DNA from: JADGGV01 sp035715725
GTDB lineage: Bacteria > Gemmatimonadota > Gemmatimonadetes > Longimicrobiales > RSA9
NCBI GenBank assembly: GCA_035715725.1
Contig: DASTKT010000007.1
Coordinates: 7,593 to 71,592, forward strand
DNA: 64,000 bases
Reading direction: 5' to 3'
Made by a program: the position numbers and the translations under genes. The notes below the pieces were generated by a model. It had not been told where the DNA came from, did no database searches, and saw only the letters and a program-made list of their open reading frames with translations. Shown here piece after piece: positions 42,789 through 51,489 of this stretch; position 1 is the stretch's first letter; every line of letters begins with the position of its first letter.

Positions 42789-44704
42789 TGGCCCGATCCG
42801 CGCATGCGGTCGGCCCCCGGAGCTGGATCGGGGGCTTTTTTTCGGCCGTTCTGATCGGATGTCTCGCGCCGCTCGCGATCTCCTCGCCGGCGGCGGCGCA
42901 GGCGCGCCCGGATACTGCCCGGGCGCCGCGCGACACGACCGGCGCCCGCCAGGACACCACCGGCGCCCCGGCGCCGGCGCCGCGTGACACGACGCCGCCA
43001 CCCGTGCTGCCGGAGCTGCCGGAGGGGGCCTCGCCGTCCTTCGGGGCCGATGTCTGGGTCTTCGACCGGGACGCGCTCCTGCGCTCCGCCCCCGTCACGC
43101 TCGGCGAGCTGCTCGAGCGGATTCCCGGCATCACGCCAGTCCAGGCCGGCTTCTACGTCCAGCCTTCCGAGGTGAGCACGCTGGCCGGCGCCGGCGGCCG
43201 CGTCGAGCTGTACCTCGACGGCTATGCGCTGGACCCGCTCTCCTCGGCGGCCGTGGACCTGGCCAGAGTCGAGCTCGTCCAACTCGCACGGGTGCGGGTC
43301 GAGCGCCGCTTCGACGTGCTGCGCATCGACCTCTTCACGGCGAGTCCCACCGACCACCGCGCCTACGCCCGGATCGAGGCGGGCGTCACCGAGCCGCGGG
43401 GCAACCTGTTCCGTGGTCTGTTCCTGGCGCCGCGCTTCCTGATCGGCCCCTTCGCCGGCGGCGTCGAGCGGCTCGACACCCAGGGCTTTCAGCGCGACGT
43501 CTCCGGCAACGAGACCGGCGGATGGGCGAAGTGGGGATGGATCCGCCCCAGGTTCGGCGTGCAGGGCGAGATCCGGCGGAACACGGTGGAGCGGAGCGAG
43601 AACGTCCCCTGGATCGGCGACTTCCACCGGACGGACTGGACGCTCCGCGCCCGCGCCCGCTTCGTCCCAGGGCTCACCGGAGAGGCGTACTACGGCGGCT
43701 CGTCGGTCGACCAGCCCTCGCTCGACTCGATCATCCCGGCGCCGCAGCCGCCGGTCGTGGCGGGCCTCGAGCCGGCTGCCGGGCTGTTTGCCGCGGAGGG
43801 CGACAGCACGACGCTGAAGCTGTCGGGTCGCCAGGCGGGCGTGCGGCTCGGCTACGAGCACGGCGGCATCTGGGGGCTCGGCGCCTTTCGCGTGCGCACC
43901 GAGGACCTCCTCCCGAGGAGCGACCTGGATTTTTCCGCCGGCGGACGGCTCGGCACGATCGTCGAGGTCGACGGCGGCGTCCGCTTCTCCGACTGGGACT
44001 CGCGGCAGGTCACCAGCGCCCGCGTCCGCGGCCGGCTCTCGCCCGTGCGCGGCCTCTCCCTGTTCGGCGAGGTCGGCGGCGGCGTGGAGGGCACGCAGTT
44101 CCTCCGGGACAGCGCCAGCGGCGCGCCGCTCTTCACCGATCGAAGCGGCGCCCGGGGCGGCGTCGAGCTGAACTTCGGGCGCCTCGCCGCCGGCGGCGCC
44201 GTCGTCCACGTGAGCACCGACTCGGTCGCGCCGTTCGGCCTCCCGTTCGATCGGGTCGACCGGCTCTACCCGGGCACGACGCTGACCGGCCTGGAAGGCT
44301 TCGCCAGGCTGCACGTCTGGGGGCCGTTCGCAGTCGAGGGCTCCGGCAACCGCTGGAACACGACCGTCCTTCCGATCTACACGCCACAGATGAACTGGCG
44401 GGCGGCGCTCGTCTACGAGGCGTCGCCGCTTCCGACGGGCAACCTCAACATCTACGCCCGCGCCGAGGCGCGCACCCGCAGCGCCATGCTCGTCCCGGCA
44501 CCGACGACGGCGGACCTCCGCGCCGTCGTCGCGGTCCCGGCGGTCACCGGCTACGACCTCTACCTGAGCGTGCGGATCCTCGACTTCCGTCTGTTCCTGC
44601 GCTTCGAGGACATGCTGCACGACAAGCCGGTGGTCGACATCCCCGAGCGGTTCATCCCCGGCCCCCGCCTCTTCTATGGCGTCAAGTGGCAGTTCTTCGA
44701 CTGA
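42788..44704 (+). CDS. secreted TonB-plug/beta-barrel outer-membrane protein
   Basis: A 638-residue protein with a signal peptide (FFSAVLIGCLAPLAISSPAAAQ), a Pro/Thr/Asp-rich linker with repeated RDTT units, a plug-like domain (RSAPVTLGELLERIPGITPVQAGF...VELYLDGYALDPLSSAAVDLARVELVQLARVRVERR) and a long beta-strand region ending in FYGVKWQFFD. The C-terminal aromatic residue is typical of outer-membrane barrels. It is a TonB-dependent-receptor relative; the substrate is unknown. The ATG at 42788 overlaps the pepA stop. A 7-T terminator hairpin is encoded inside its signal peptide. Confidence 0.75.
   Translation: MARSAHAVGPRSWIGGFFSAVLIGCLAPLAISSPAAAQARPDTARAPRDTTGARQDTTGAPAPAPRDTTPPPVLPELPEGASPSFGADVWVFDRDALLRSAPVTLGELLERIPGITPVQAGFYVQPSEVSTLAGAGGRVELYLDGYALDPLSSAAVDLARVELVQLARVRVERRFDVLRIDLFTASPTDHRAYARIEAGVTEPRGNLFRGLFLAPRFLIGPFAGGVERLDTQGFQRDVSGNETGGWAKWGWIRPRFGVQGEIRRNTVERSENVPWIGDFHRTDWTLRARARFVPGLTGEAYYGGSSVDQPSLDSIIPAPQPPVVAGLEPAAGLFAAEGDSTTLKLSGRQAGVRLGYEHGGIWGLGAFRVRTEDLLPRSDLDFSAGGRLGTIVEVDGGVRFSDWDSRQVTSARVRGRLSPVRGLSLFGEVGGGVEGTQFLRDSASGAPLFTDRSGARGGVELNFGRLAAGGAVVHVSTDSVAPFGLPFDRVDRLYPGTTLTGLEGFARLHVWGPFAVEGSGNRWNTTVLPIYTPQMNWRAALVYEASPLPTGNLNIYARAEARTRSAMLVPAPTTADLRAVVAVPAVTGYDLYLSVRILDFRLFLRFEDMLHDKPVVDIPERFIPGPRLFYGVKWQFFD
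42813..42842 (+). terminator. intrinsic terminator after pepA, inside the next gene's signal peptide
   Basis: GCCCCCG (42813-42819) pairs with CGGGGGC (42829-42835) around a 9-base loop and is followed by seven T (42836-42842). It begins 24 bases after the pepA stop. The T-run encodes the Phe-Phe of the downstream signal peptide, so readthrough is needed for the TonB-plug gene unless it has its own promoter. Confidence 0.8.
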
Positions 44705-44724
44705 GCCCGCGGGGCTCGCCCGCG

Positions 44725-44753
44725 TTGACCGCCCCGGGGGGCGACGGTACCTT
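44725..44753 (+). promoter_or_regulatory. promoter of yicC-gmk-rpoZ-coaBC
   Basis: TTGACC at 44725-44730 and TACCTT at 44748-44753 with a 17-base spacer, about 20 bases before the ATG at 44774. It matches the TTGA/TAnCTT pattern seen elsewhere in the window. Confidence 0.5.
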
Positions 44754-44773
44754 TCACGCCCTCGGGAGGTGAC

Positions 44774-45667
44774 ATGATTCGGAGCATGACCGGCTTCGGC
44801 GAGGCCGACCGGCCGACGGCCGCGGGGCGCCTGCGCGCCGAGGTCAAGACCGTCAACCACCGCTTCTTCAGCGCGCAGCTGCGCCTGCCGGTCGCGGCCG
44901 AGAAGTACGAGCCGCTCATCCGCGAGTCGTTGCGGGAGCACCTCCCGCGCGGACACGTCAACTTCTCGCTCCGCCTGGAAGCGGGCGACGGCGCCGCGGC
45001 CGGCGCGCCGGCCCTCCAGCTCGACGAGCCCCGCGCACGCGAGTACGTGCGCGTGCTCCGCGAGATGAAGGACCGGCTCGGCCTCGCCGGCGAGGTCGAG
45101 ATCGGCCACCTCACCGGCCGCCTCGGCGAGCTCATCGTGAACGCGGAGTCGGCGGCGGGCGAGCTCCCCGTCGACGATATCCGCGCCGTGACCGCGGATG
45201 CCGCGCGCGCCGCGCTCGCGCTCCGCGAGATCGAGGGCGCGAAGCTGCGCGCCGACCTCGAGGATCGGCTCCGGGCGATGGAGGCGGCCATGGCCGCCAT
45301 CGCCGAGCGCGCCCCGGCGCGCCTCGTCGCCGAGCGGGATCGCCTCCGCGCGGCGATCCAGGCGCTCGCCGGCGACGTCGCCGTCGACGAGGAGCGGCTC
45401 GCGCGCGAGGTCGCGTTCATGGCGGAGCGCTGGGACGTGAACGAGGAGCTGGTCCGGCTGCGCTCCCACATCGAGCTGTTCCGCCAGATGCTCGCGAGCG
45501 ACGATCCCGAGCCCGTCGGCAAGCGTCTCGGCTTCCTCGCCCAGGAGATGCACCGCGAGATCAACACGATCGGCTCGAAGGCCAACGACGCGACGATCGA
45601 GCACCGGGTGATCTCGCTGAAGGACGAGCTCGAGCGCCTGCGCGAGCAGATCGAGAACGTCGAGTGA
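44774..45667 (+). CDS. YicC family endoribonuclease-like protein
   Basis: A 297-residue YicC protein. The start IRSMTGFGEA, the VKTVNHRFF segment and the C-terminal LGFLAQEMHREINTIGSKANDATIEHRVISLKDELERLREQIENVE are diagnostic of the family (YicC_N plus DUF1732). YicC is a recently described ribonuclease acting on small RNAs in E. coli. Adjacency to guanylate kinase and omega subunit is a common bacterial arrangement. It overlaps the gmk start by 4 bases. Confidence 0.95.
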   Translation: MIRSMTGFGEADRPTAAGRLRAEVKTVNHRFFSAQLRLPVAAEKYEPLIRESLREHLPRGHVNFSLRLEAGDGAAAGAPALQLDEPRAREYVRVLREMKDRLGLAGEVEIGHLTGRLGELIVNAESAAGELPVDDIRAVTADAARAALALREIEGAKLRADLEDRLRAMEAAMAAIAERAPARLVAERDRLRAAIQALAGDVAVDEERLAREVAFMAERWDVNEELVRLRSHIELFRQMLASDDPEPVGKRLGFLAQEMHREINTIGSKANDATIEHRVISLKDELERLREQIENVE

Positions 45668-46314
45668 GCCTGCGTCCGCGGCCGTTCCCGGTGGTGATCG
45701 CCGCGCCGAGCGGCGCCGGCAAGACGTCCATCGCCCGAGCGCTCGTGGAGCGTAACGCCGACGTGGTCTTCTCCATCTCGGCCACGACCCGCCCGGCCCG
45801 GGCGTACGAGAGAGACGGCATCGACTACCACTTCGTCGACGACCGCGAGTTCGACCGGATGATCGCGGCCGGCGAGCTGGTGGAGTGGGCCGTCGTGCAT
45901 GGCCACCGCTACGGCACGCCGGCCGCCGGGATCGCCGCGGCCCTCGAGCGGGGCCAGACGGTCGTCCTCGACATCGACGTGCAGGGCGCTCGGCAGATCC
46001 GGGTCGCATTCCCCGAGGCGGTCCTCGTGTTCATCCTCCCGCCGTCGGGGGCCGAGCTCGGCCGGCGGCTCGCGGGGCGGGGAAGCGAGGCCGGCCCCGA
46101 GCGCATTCGTCGCCTCAAGAACGCGCGACGGGAACTGCCGGCGGCGGCCGAATTCGACTACATTATCGAGAACGACGACCTCGGGCGTGCCGTGCGCGCG
46201 CTGGAGTCGATCCTCGAGGCGGAGCGGCACCGCTGGCGCCGTTACGAGGACCCGGAAGCCGAGGTGGCTCGGCTTCGCCGCGAGGTCGACGAGATCCTGA
46301 CCAGGAGCGAGTAG
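45664..46314 (+). CDS. gmk: guanylate kinase
   Basis: A 216-residue guanylate kinase that phosphorylates GMP to GDP. P-loop APSGAGKTSIARAL, the GMP-binding TTRPARAYERDGIDYHFVD and the VLDIDVQGARQI segment are present. It uses a GTG start in the GTGA overlap with yicC. The next gene, rpoZ, begins immediately after its stop. The C-terminal about 15 residues (EVARLRREVDEILTRSE) are a short helical extension. Confidence 0.96.
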   Translation: MSLRPRPFPVVIAAPSGAGKTSIARALVERNADVVFSISATTRPARAYERDGIDYHFVDDREFDRMIAAGELVEWAVVHGHRYGTPAAGIAAALERGQTVVLDIDVQGARQIRVAFPEAVLVFILPPSGAELGRRLAGRGSEAGPERIRRLKNARRELPAAAEFDYIIENDDLGRAVRALESILEAERHRWRRYEDPEAEVARLRREVDEILTRSE

Positions 46315-46533
46315 ATGCGGGTCTTCACACCGATCGAGACGGCGCAGAGGACGGGGAGCAAGTACCTGGGCGTGCTCGTGGCGGCCAAGTACGCGCGCGA
46401 GCTCAACGCGCTGCCGCGCGAGGCGGTCCCGGCCGGACTCGAGAAGAAGCTGACGACGCGGGCGCTCGAGGCGCTCTCCGCCGGCGATATCGAGTTCCAG
46501 ACGACGAAGCGGCGCCGCAACAAGGGCGCCTGA
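46315..46533 (+). CDS. rpoZ: DNA-directed RNA polymerase omega subunit
   Basis: A 72-residue omega subunit, aiding assembly of the beta' subunit. Family features are the RVFTPIETAQRTGSKYLGVLVAAKYARELN start and the LTTRALEALSAGDIEF segment. It follows gmk with no gap, the usual gene order. It is slightly shorter than E. coli omega (91), with a basic tail RRRNKGA. Confidence 0.88.
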   Translation: MRVFTPIETAQRTGSKYLGVLVAAKYARELNALPREAVPAGLEKKLTTRALEALSAGDIEFQTTKRRRNKGA

Positions 46534-46540
46534 GCTCGGC

Positions 46541-47773
46541 ATGGGCGGGGCGGCGCTGGCCCCGCGGCGCCCCTGGAGGGGACGCCGGGTGGTCCTCGGG
46601 GTCTCGGGTGGGATCGCGGCCTACAAGGTCGTGCAGCTTGCCCGGGACCTCACGCTTCTGGGCGCCGAGGTCGACGTCGTCCTGACCCGCGCCGCCCAGG
46701 CCTTCGTCGGCGCCATCACGTTCGAGGCGCTCACCGGCCGTCCCGTCCGCTCCGAGATCCTCGCTCCCGGCTCCGCGCTCGACCACATCCGTCTCGCGCG
46801 CGAGGCCGACGTCGTCTGCGTCGCGCCGGCCACCGCCGACCTGCTCGCCCGTGCCGCCGCCGGCGAGGCGAGCGACCTGCTGTCCGCGATCCTGCTGGCG
46901 ACGAACGCTCCCGTCATCCTGTGTCCGGCCATGAACGACCGGATGTACGCGAACCCCGCGACGCAGGCCAACCTCGAGCGGCTGCGAGGGCGCGCCGGCT
47001 TCACGCTGGTCGGACCCGCTGTCGGACCCCTCGCGTACGGTGAAGGGGAGGGGCCGGGCCGCCTCGAGGATGCGGACGTGATCCTCCAGCACATCGGCCG
47101 CGCGCTCGAGGGGGGGACACCGTTCTCCGGGCGCCGGGTCGTCGTCACCGCCGGGCCCACGCGCGAGCCGTTCGACCCGGTCCGCTTCATCTCCAATCGG
47201 TCCTCCGGCCGCATGGGCTTCGCGCTGGCGGCCGCGGCCTGGCGGCGCGGCGCGGACGTGACGCTCGTCTCCGGCCCGACGGCGCTGCCCGCGCCGCCCG
47301 GTCCGACGGTCGTGCGCGTCGAGACGGCCGCGGACATGGAAGCCGCGGTCCGCGCCGCGCTCCCGGGCGCCGACGCGCTCGTGATGTCCGCGGCCGTCGC
47401 CGACTTCCGCCCCGCGCATCACGCGGCGGCAAAGATCAAGAAGGAGCACGCGCCCGCGGCCATCGAGCTGGAGCGCGCCCCGGACATCCTTCGGGAGACG
47501 CGGGATGCGCGGCCCGCGGGTCTCGCCGTCGTCGGCTTCGCGCTCGAGACCGAGGACGTTCGCGCGAACGCCCGCCGGAAGCTCGAGTCCAAGGATCTCG
47601 ACCTGATCGTCCTGAACGACGCGACGGTCCCCGGCGCCGGCTTCGACGTCGACACGAACCAGGTCGTGATCCTGGACCGGGCCGGAGCGGAAGAGGAGCT
47701 GCCGCTCATGTCCAAGGAGGCTGTCGCCGAGGCGATCCTCGACCGGCTCGCGCCCTTGCTCGGCCGGCGATGA
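46541..47773 (+). CDS. coaBC: bifunctional phosphopantothenoylcysteine decarboxylase/synthetase CoaBC
   Basis: A 410-residue CoaBC with the CoaC flavoprotein part (VVLGVSGGIAAYKVVQLARDL, HIRLAREADVVCVAPATADLLA, ILCPAMNDRMY) and the CoaB synthetase part (VVVTAGPTREPFDPVRFISNRSSGRMGFALA). It makes 4'-phosphopantetheine for CoA. The loop that in E. coli carries the reducing Cys (LACG) reads PLAYGEGEGPGRL here, with Tyr166. Other lineages also vary here, so activity may be retained by another route. It ends in an ATGA overlap with the UDG gene. Confidence 0.94.
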   Translation: MGGAALAPRRPWRGRRVVLGVSGGIAAYKVVQLARDLTLLGAEVDVVLTRAAQAFVGAITFEALTGRPVRSEILAPGSALDHIRLAREADVVCVAPATADLLARAAAGEASDLLSAILLATNAPVILCPAMNDRMYANPATQANLERLRGRAGFTLVGPAVGPLAYGEGEGPGRLEDADVILQHIGRALEGGTPFSGRRVVVTAGPTREPFDPVRFISNRSSGRMGFALAAAAWRRGADVTLVSGPTALPAPPGPTVVRVETAADMEAAVRAALPGADALVMSAAVADFRPAHHAAAKIKKEHAPAAIELERAPDILRETRDARPAGLAVVGFALETEDVRANARRKLESKDLDLIVLNDATVPGAGFDVDTNQVVILDRAGAEEELPLMSKEAVAEAILDRLAPLLGRR

Positions 47774-48666
47774 CGCTCGACCGTGCGCTCCTCGCGCGCT
47801 ACCTCCGGCAGCGGGCGGAGCTCGCCGGACCGGAGCTCCTCCTCGACGAGCTGACGGCCGAGGAGCTCGTCCGCCTGCTGGCCGGGGACGCGGCGCGCGG
47901 AGCGACGGCTCCGGTGTCGGCGGCGGACGCGAAGGCGGCCCTGCGCGAGATGCTGGGCGGCGGCGACGCCGCAGGCCGCGGACCCCGGCCCGGCCCGACG
48001 CCCCGCCCATCCGATCGTCCAGCCGCTCCCCGGCCGCCGGCCGCTCCCGTCGCCGCCTCGGCCCGGCCCGCCGGCCCCACCGCCGCGGACGATCGCGGCC
48101 GGGCCGACGTCGCCGCCGCGCTGGCCGCACTGAAGGACGAGGTCGCGGTCTGCGGCCGGTGCCGGCTGGCGCAGGGCCGCACCCAGGCGGTCTTCGGCGA
48201 GGGTAACCCGCTGGCGGAGCTGGTGGTCGTGGGGGAGGCGCCGGGCCAGGAGGAGGACCGGACCGGCCGCCCCTTCGTCGGGCCGGCCGGCAAGCTCCTG
48301 GACCGTCTGCTGATGAGCGCGGGCTTCCCGCGTCGCGACGTCTACATCTGCAACGTGCTCAAGAGCCGGCCACCGAACAACCGGAACCCCCAGCCGGATG
48401 AGATCGCGGCGTGCACGCCGTGGCTGCGTCGGCAGCTCGAGCTGATCCGGCCGAAGGTGCTGCTGGCGGTCGGCAAGTTCGCCGCGCAGCACCTCGCCGG
48501 GAGCGAGGAGAGCATCGGCCGGCTGCGCGGCCGCGTCCTCAGCTACGAGGGGATTCCCCTCGTCGTCTCGTACCACCCCGCCTTCCTGCTCCGGAGCCCG
48601 CAATGGACCCGGACGGCCTGGCAGGACTTCCAGCTCGCCCGCAAGGTGCTCGATGAACAGGCCTAG
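47770..48666 (+). CDS. family 4-type (Fe-S) uracil-DNA glycosylase
   Basis: A 298-residue protein. About 110 N-terminal residues are variable and Pro/Ala-rich. The C-terminal catalytic domain has Cys ligands for a 4Fe-4S cluster (CGRCRLAQGRT, then YICNVLKSRPPNNRNP and CTPWLRRQLE). It also has VVGEAPGQEEDRTGRPFVGPAGKLLD and the SYHPAFLLRSP segment, typical of UDGa/family 4. It removes uracil from DNA. The next gene, dnaB, starts 14 bases before its end. Confidence 0.9.
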   Translation: MTLDRALLARYLRQRAELAGPELLLDELTAEELVRLLAGDAARGATAPVSAADAKAALREMLGGGDAAGRGPRPGPTPRPSDRPAAPRPPAAPVAASARPAGPTAADDRGRADVAAALAALKDEVAVCGRCRLAQGRTQAVFGEGNPLAELVVVGEAPGQEEDRTGRPFVGPAGKLLDRLLMSAGFPRRDVYICNVLKSRPPNNRNPQPDEIAACTPWLRRQLELIRPKVLLAVGKFAAQHLAGSEESIGRLRGRVLSYEGIPLVVSYHPAFLLRSPQWTRTAWQDFQLARKVLDEQA

Positions 48667-50047
48667 CTTCGGCGTCTCCGCCGGAGTCGTCACCCTCCCC
48701 GCACCGGACCGGCAGCCCCCCTACGCCGCCGAGGCCGAGCTGAGCGTGCTCGGCGGCATGCTCATCGATGGCGACGCGGTGGCCAAGGCCATCGAGATCG
48801 TCGACGAGTCGTCGTTCTACCGCGAGGCCAACCGGCGCATCTTCCGGGCGATGGCGCGGCTGTTCCAGCGCGGCGAGGTGATCGATCCGGTCACCGTCAG
48901 CGAGGAGCTGAAGAAGACCGACGAGCTCGATTCCGTCGGCGGGATGGCGTATCTCGCCGAGCTGCTCGACGCCGTGCCCACGGCGGCGAACGTCGAGTAC
49001 CATGCGCGCATCGTGCGCGAGCGGGCGCTGCTGCGGAAGCTGATCGAGGCGTCGTCGCAGATCATCCGCGACTCCTACGACATCGGCGAGAAGAGCGTCG
49101 AGCAGATCCTGGACGAGGCCGAGCAGCGGATCTTCCACGTCGCGCAGGCCCACGACCGCGAAGGCTTCGTCTGGATCAAGAAGATCCTCTACTCGGCGTT
49201 CGAGCAGATCGAGCAGTGGCAATCGGCGAAGGGCGGGATCACCGGCGTGGCCACCGGCTTCCCGGACCTGGACCAGATGACCGGTGGCTTCCAGCGCGGC
49301 GACCTGGTCATCATCGCCGCGCGGCCATCCATGGGGAAGACGTCGCTGGTCACGGGGATGGCGTTGCACGCGGCCATCGCGCACCAGGTGCCCGTCGCCA
49401 TCTTCTCGCTCGAGATGTCGAAGGACCAGATCGTCCAGCGCATGCTCTGCCACGAGGCGCTCGTCGACCTCGGCAGCCTGCGTCGCGGCCGCCTCTCCGA
49501 CGACGACTTCGTCCGCCTCGCCCAGGCCGCCGGCCACCTCAACACGGCGCCGATCTGGATCGACGAGACGGGTGGGATCAGCGCCCTCGAGACGCGCGCC
49601 AAGGCGCGGCGGCTCAAGGCCGACCAGCCGAACCTCGGCCTCATCATCATCGACTACATCCAGCTCATGGGCGGCAACGGCAAGTCGGAGAACCGCCAGC
49701 AGGAGGTCTCGGAGATCAGCCGCTCCCTCAAGGGTCTGGCGAAGGAGCTGGATGTCCCGATCATCGCACTCTCCCAGCTCTCCCGCGCGCCGGAGCAGCG
49801 CACCGACCATCGGCCGCAGCTCTCCGACCTCCGCGAGTCCGGCGCCATCGAGCAGGATGCCGATCTGGTCATGTTCCTGTACCGCGCGGAGCGTTACATG
49901 ACCGAGCAGGAGGCCGAGGAGAAGAACGTCGTTGGGCACTCCGAGCTGATCGTGGCCAAGCAGCGCAACGGGCCCACCGGCGTCGTGAACCTCTTTTTCC
50001 GCAAGGCGAGTACGCGCTTCGAGTCGATGTCGCTGCGCGAAGGGTGA
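48653..50047 (+). CDS. dnaB: replicative DNA helicase
   Basis: A 464-residue DnaB. N-terminal primase-interacting domain PYAAEAELSVLGGMLIDGDAV, Walker A ARPSMGKTSLVTGMA, FSLEMSK, the Walker B IIIDYIQLM, ALSQLSRAPEQR and the DLRESGAIEQDAD segment are all present, with no intein. It unwinds DNA at the fork as a hexamer. The ATG at 48653 overlaps the UDG gene. It is followed by radA after a small hairpin. Confidence 0.97.
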   Translation: MNRPSFGVSAGVVTLPAPDRQPPYAAEAELSVLGGMLIDGDAVAKAIEIVDESSFYREANRRIFRAMARLFQRGEVIDPVTVSEELKKTDELDSVGGMAYLAELLDAVPTAANVEYHARIVRERALLRKLIEASSQIIRDSYDIGEKSVEQILDEAEQRIFHVAQAHDREGFVWIKKILYSAFEQIEQWQSAKGGITGVATGFPDLDQMTGGFQRGDLVIIAARPSMGKTSLVTGMALHAAIAHQVPVAIFSLEMSKDQIVQRMLCHEALVDLGSLRRGRLSDDDFVRLAQAAGHLNTAPIWIDETGGISALETRAKARRLKADQPNLGLIIIDYIQLMGGNGKSENRQQEVSEISRSLKGLAKELDVPIIALSQLSRAPEQRTDHRPQLSDLRESGAIEQDADLVMFLYRAERYMTEQEAEEKNVVGHSELIVAKQRNGPTGVVNLFFRKASTRFESMSLREG

Positions 50048-50073
50048 GCGCCGGCGCCGCGGAAGCGCCGTAA

Positions 50074-50090
50074 CCCGCCGTGCCGGCGGG
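50074..50090. repeat. 7-bp hairpin between dnaB and radA
   Basis: CCCGCCG (50074-50080) pairs with CGGCGGG (50084-50090) around TGC. No T-run directly follows; TATTCT at 50093-50098 could be a -10 for radA. It is possibly a weak transcript end. Confidence 0.3.
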
Positions 50091-50103
50091 GGTATTCTAC
50101 GCC

Positions 50104-51489
50104 ATGGCGAAGCTCAAGACGGTCTTTTTCTGCACCGAGTGCGGCAACGAGACGCTGCGGTGGCAGGGGCAGTGCCCCGCCTGCCAGGCGTGGAATACGC
50201 TCGTCGAGGAGCCGCAGGGTCGGCGGCGCGCCCGGGCCGGCGGCGCCGGCGCGGCTGCGCGCCCGGCTGCCGGCGGCGAGCGCGCGGCCACGCCGGTCCG
50301 CCTCGGCGACGTCGTCGGTGCGGAGACGCTTCGCTGGACGAGCGGCCTCGGCGAGTTCGACTACGTGCTGGGCGGCGGCGTGGTACCCGGCTCCCTCGTC
50401 CTCGTGGGCGGCGAGCCCGGGGTGGGGAAGAGCACGATCCTCCTCCAGGTGGCGGCGCGGCTGCATGCGCACGGCGAGGGCACGCTGTACGTCTCGGGGG
50501 AGGAGTCCGCGGCGCAGGTGCGCCTGCGCGCCGACCGTCTCGAGGGCGGCGCCGGGGACGTCGTCTTCCTGGGCGAGACCGAGCTGGAGCCGATCCTCGA
50601 GCGTGCCGCCCAGCTCGGGCCGGCCGTGCTCTTCGTCGATTCCATCCAGACCGTCTACACGGCCGAGATCGAGGGCGCGCCCGGCAACGTCAGCCAGGTC
50701 CGCGAGTGCGCGGCCCGCCTTCAGCGCTTCGCGAAGGAGACCGGCACGGCGGTCTTCCTCGTCGGCCACGTGACCAAGGGCGGCATGGTCGCCGGGCCGA
50801 AGACGCTCGAGCACATCGTCGACACCGTGCTCTACTTCGAGGGCGGCGCGAACCTCGACCACCGCGTGCTGCGGGCCACGAAGAACCGCTTCGGCGGCGT
50901 CGACGAGATCGGCGTCTTCCGCATGACGGTCCGGGGGCTCGAGCCGGTCTCCAACCCCTCGGAGCTCTTCCTCGGCGAGCGCACCCGGGGCGTGAGCGGC
51001 ACGGCGGTCGTCGCCACCATGGAGGGCACGCGCCCGCTGCTCGTCGAGGTGCAGGGCCTGTGCACGAAGACGACGTACGGCGCCCCGCAGCGCGTCGCCA
51101 CCGGCTTCGACCGGCAGCGGCTCGCGCTGCTCCTCGCGGTGCTCGAGAAGCGCGCCGGCATCGCGTTCGGCCAGCTCGACGTCTTCCTGAACGTCGTCGG
51201 CGGCGTGCGCATCGTGGAGACCGCCGCCGACCTGGCCGTCGCCGCGGCACTCGCCTCCAGCGTCTTCGACCGCGAGCTCCCGGGCGACGCCGTCTTCCTC
51301 GGCGAGATCGGCCTCGGCGGTGAGCTGCGTGCCGTCGGCCAGGTCGAGCGCCGCCTGGCGGAGGCCGCCCGGATGGGGTTCGCGCAGGCGTTCGTGCCGC
51401 GCCGCGCCATCCCGCCGCGGCCGCCGCAGGGGATTCGGCTCGTGCCGCTCGAGGACGTCCGCGCCCTCGTGGAGATGCTGTTCCGGTGA
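50104..51489 (+). CDS. radA: DNA repair protein RadA
   Basis: A 461-residue RadA (Sms). The N-terminal zinc finger is CTECG...CPACQAW, the RecA-like core has GGEPGVGKSTI, the RadA-specific KNRFGGVDEIGVF follows, and the C-terminal Lon-protease-like domain begins near RLALLLAVLEKRAGIAFGQLDVFLNVVGG. It drives branch migration in recombination. The ATG at 50104 gives the conserved AKLKTVFFCTECG start. IspD begins in the GTGA overlap at its end. Confidence 0.96.
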   Translation: MAKLKTVFFCTECGNETLRWQGQCPACQAWNTLVEEPQGRRRARAGGAGAAARPAAGGERAATPVRLGDVVGAETLRWTSGLGEFDYVLGGGVVPGSLVLVGGEPGVGKSTILLQVAARLHAHGEGTLYVSGEESAAQVRLRADRLEGGAGDVVFLGETELEPILERAAQLGPAVLFVDSIQTVYTAEIEGAPGNVSQVRECAARLQRFAKETGTAVFLVGHVTKGGMVAGPKTLEHIVDTVLYFEGGANLDHRVLRATKNRFGGVDEIGVFRMTVRGLEPVSNPSELFLGERTRGVSGTAVVATMEGTRPLLVEVQGLCTKTTYGAPQRVATGFDRQRLALLLAVLEKRAGIAFGQLDVFLNVVGGVRIVETAADLAVAAALASSVFDRELPGDAVFLGEIGLGGELRAVGQVERRLAEAARMGFAQAFVPRRAIPPRPPQGIRLVPLEDVRALVEMLFR

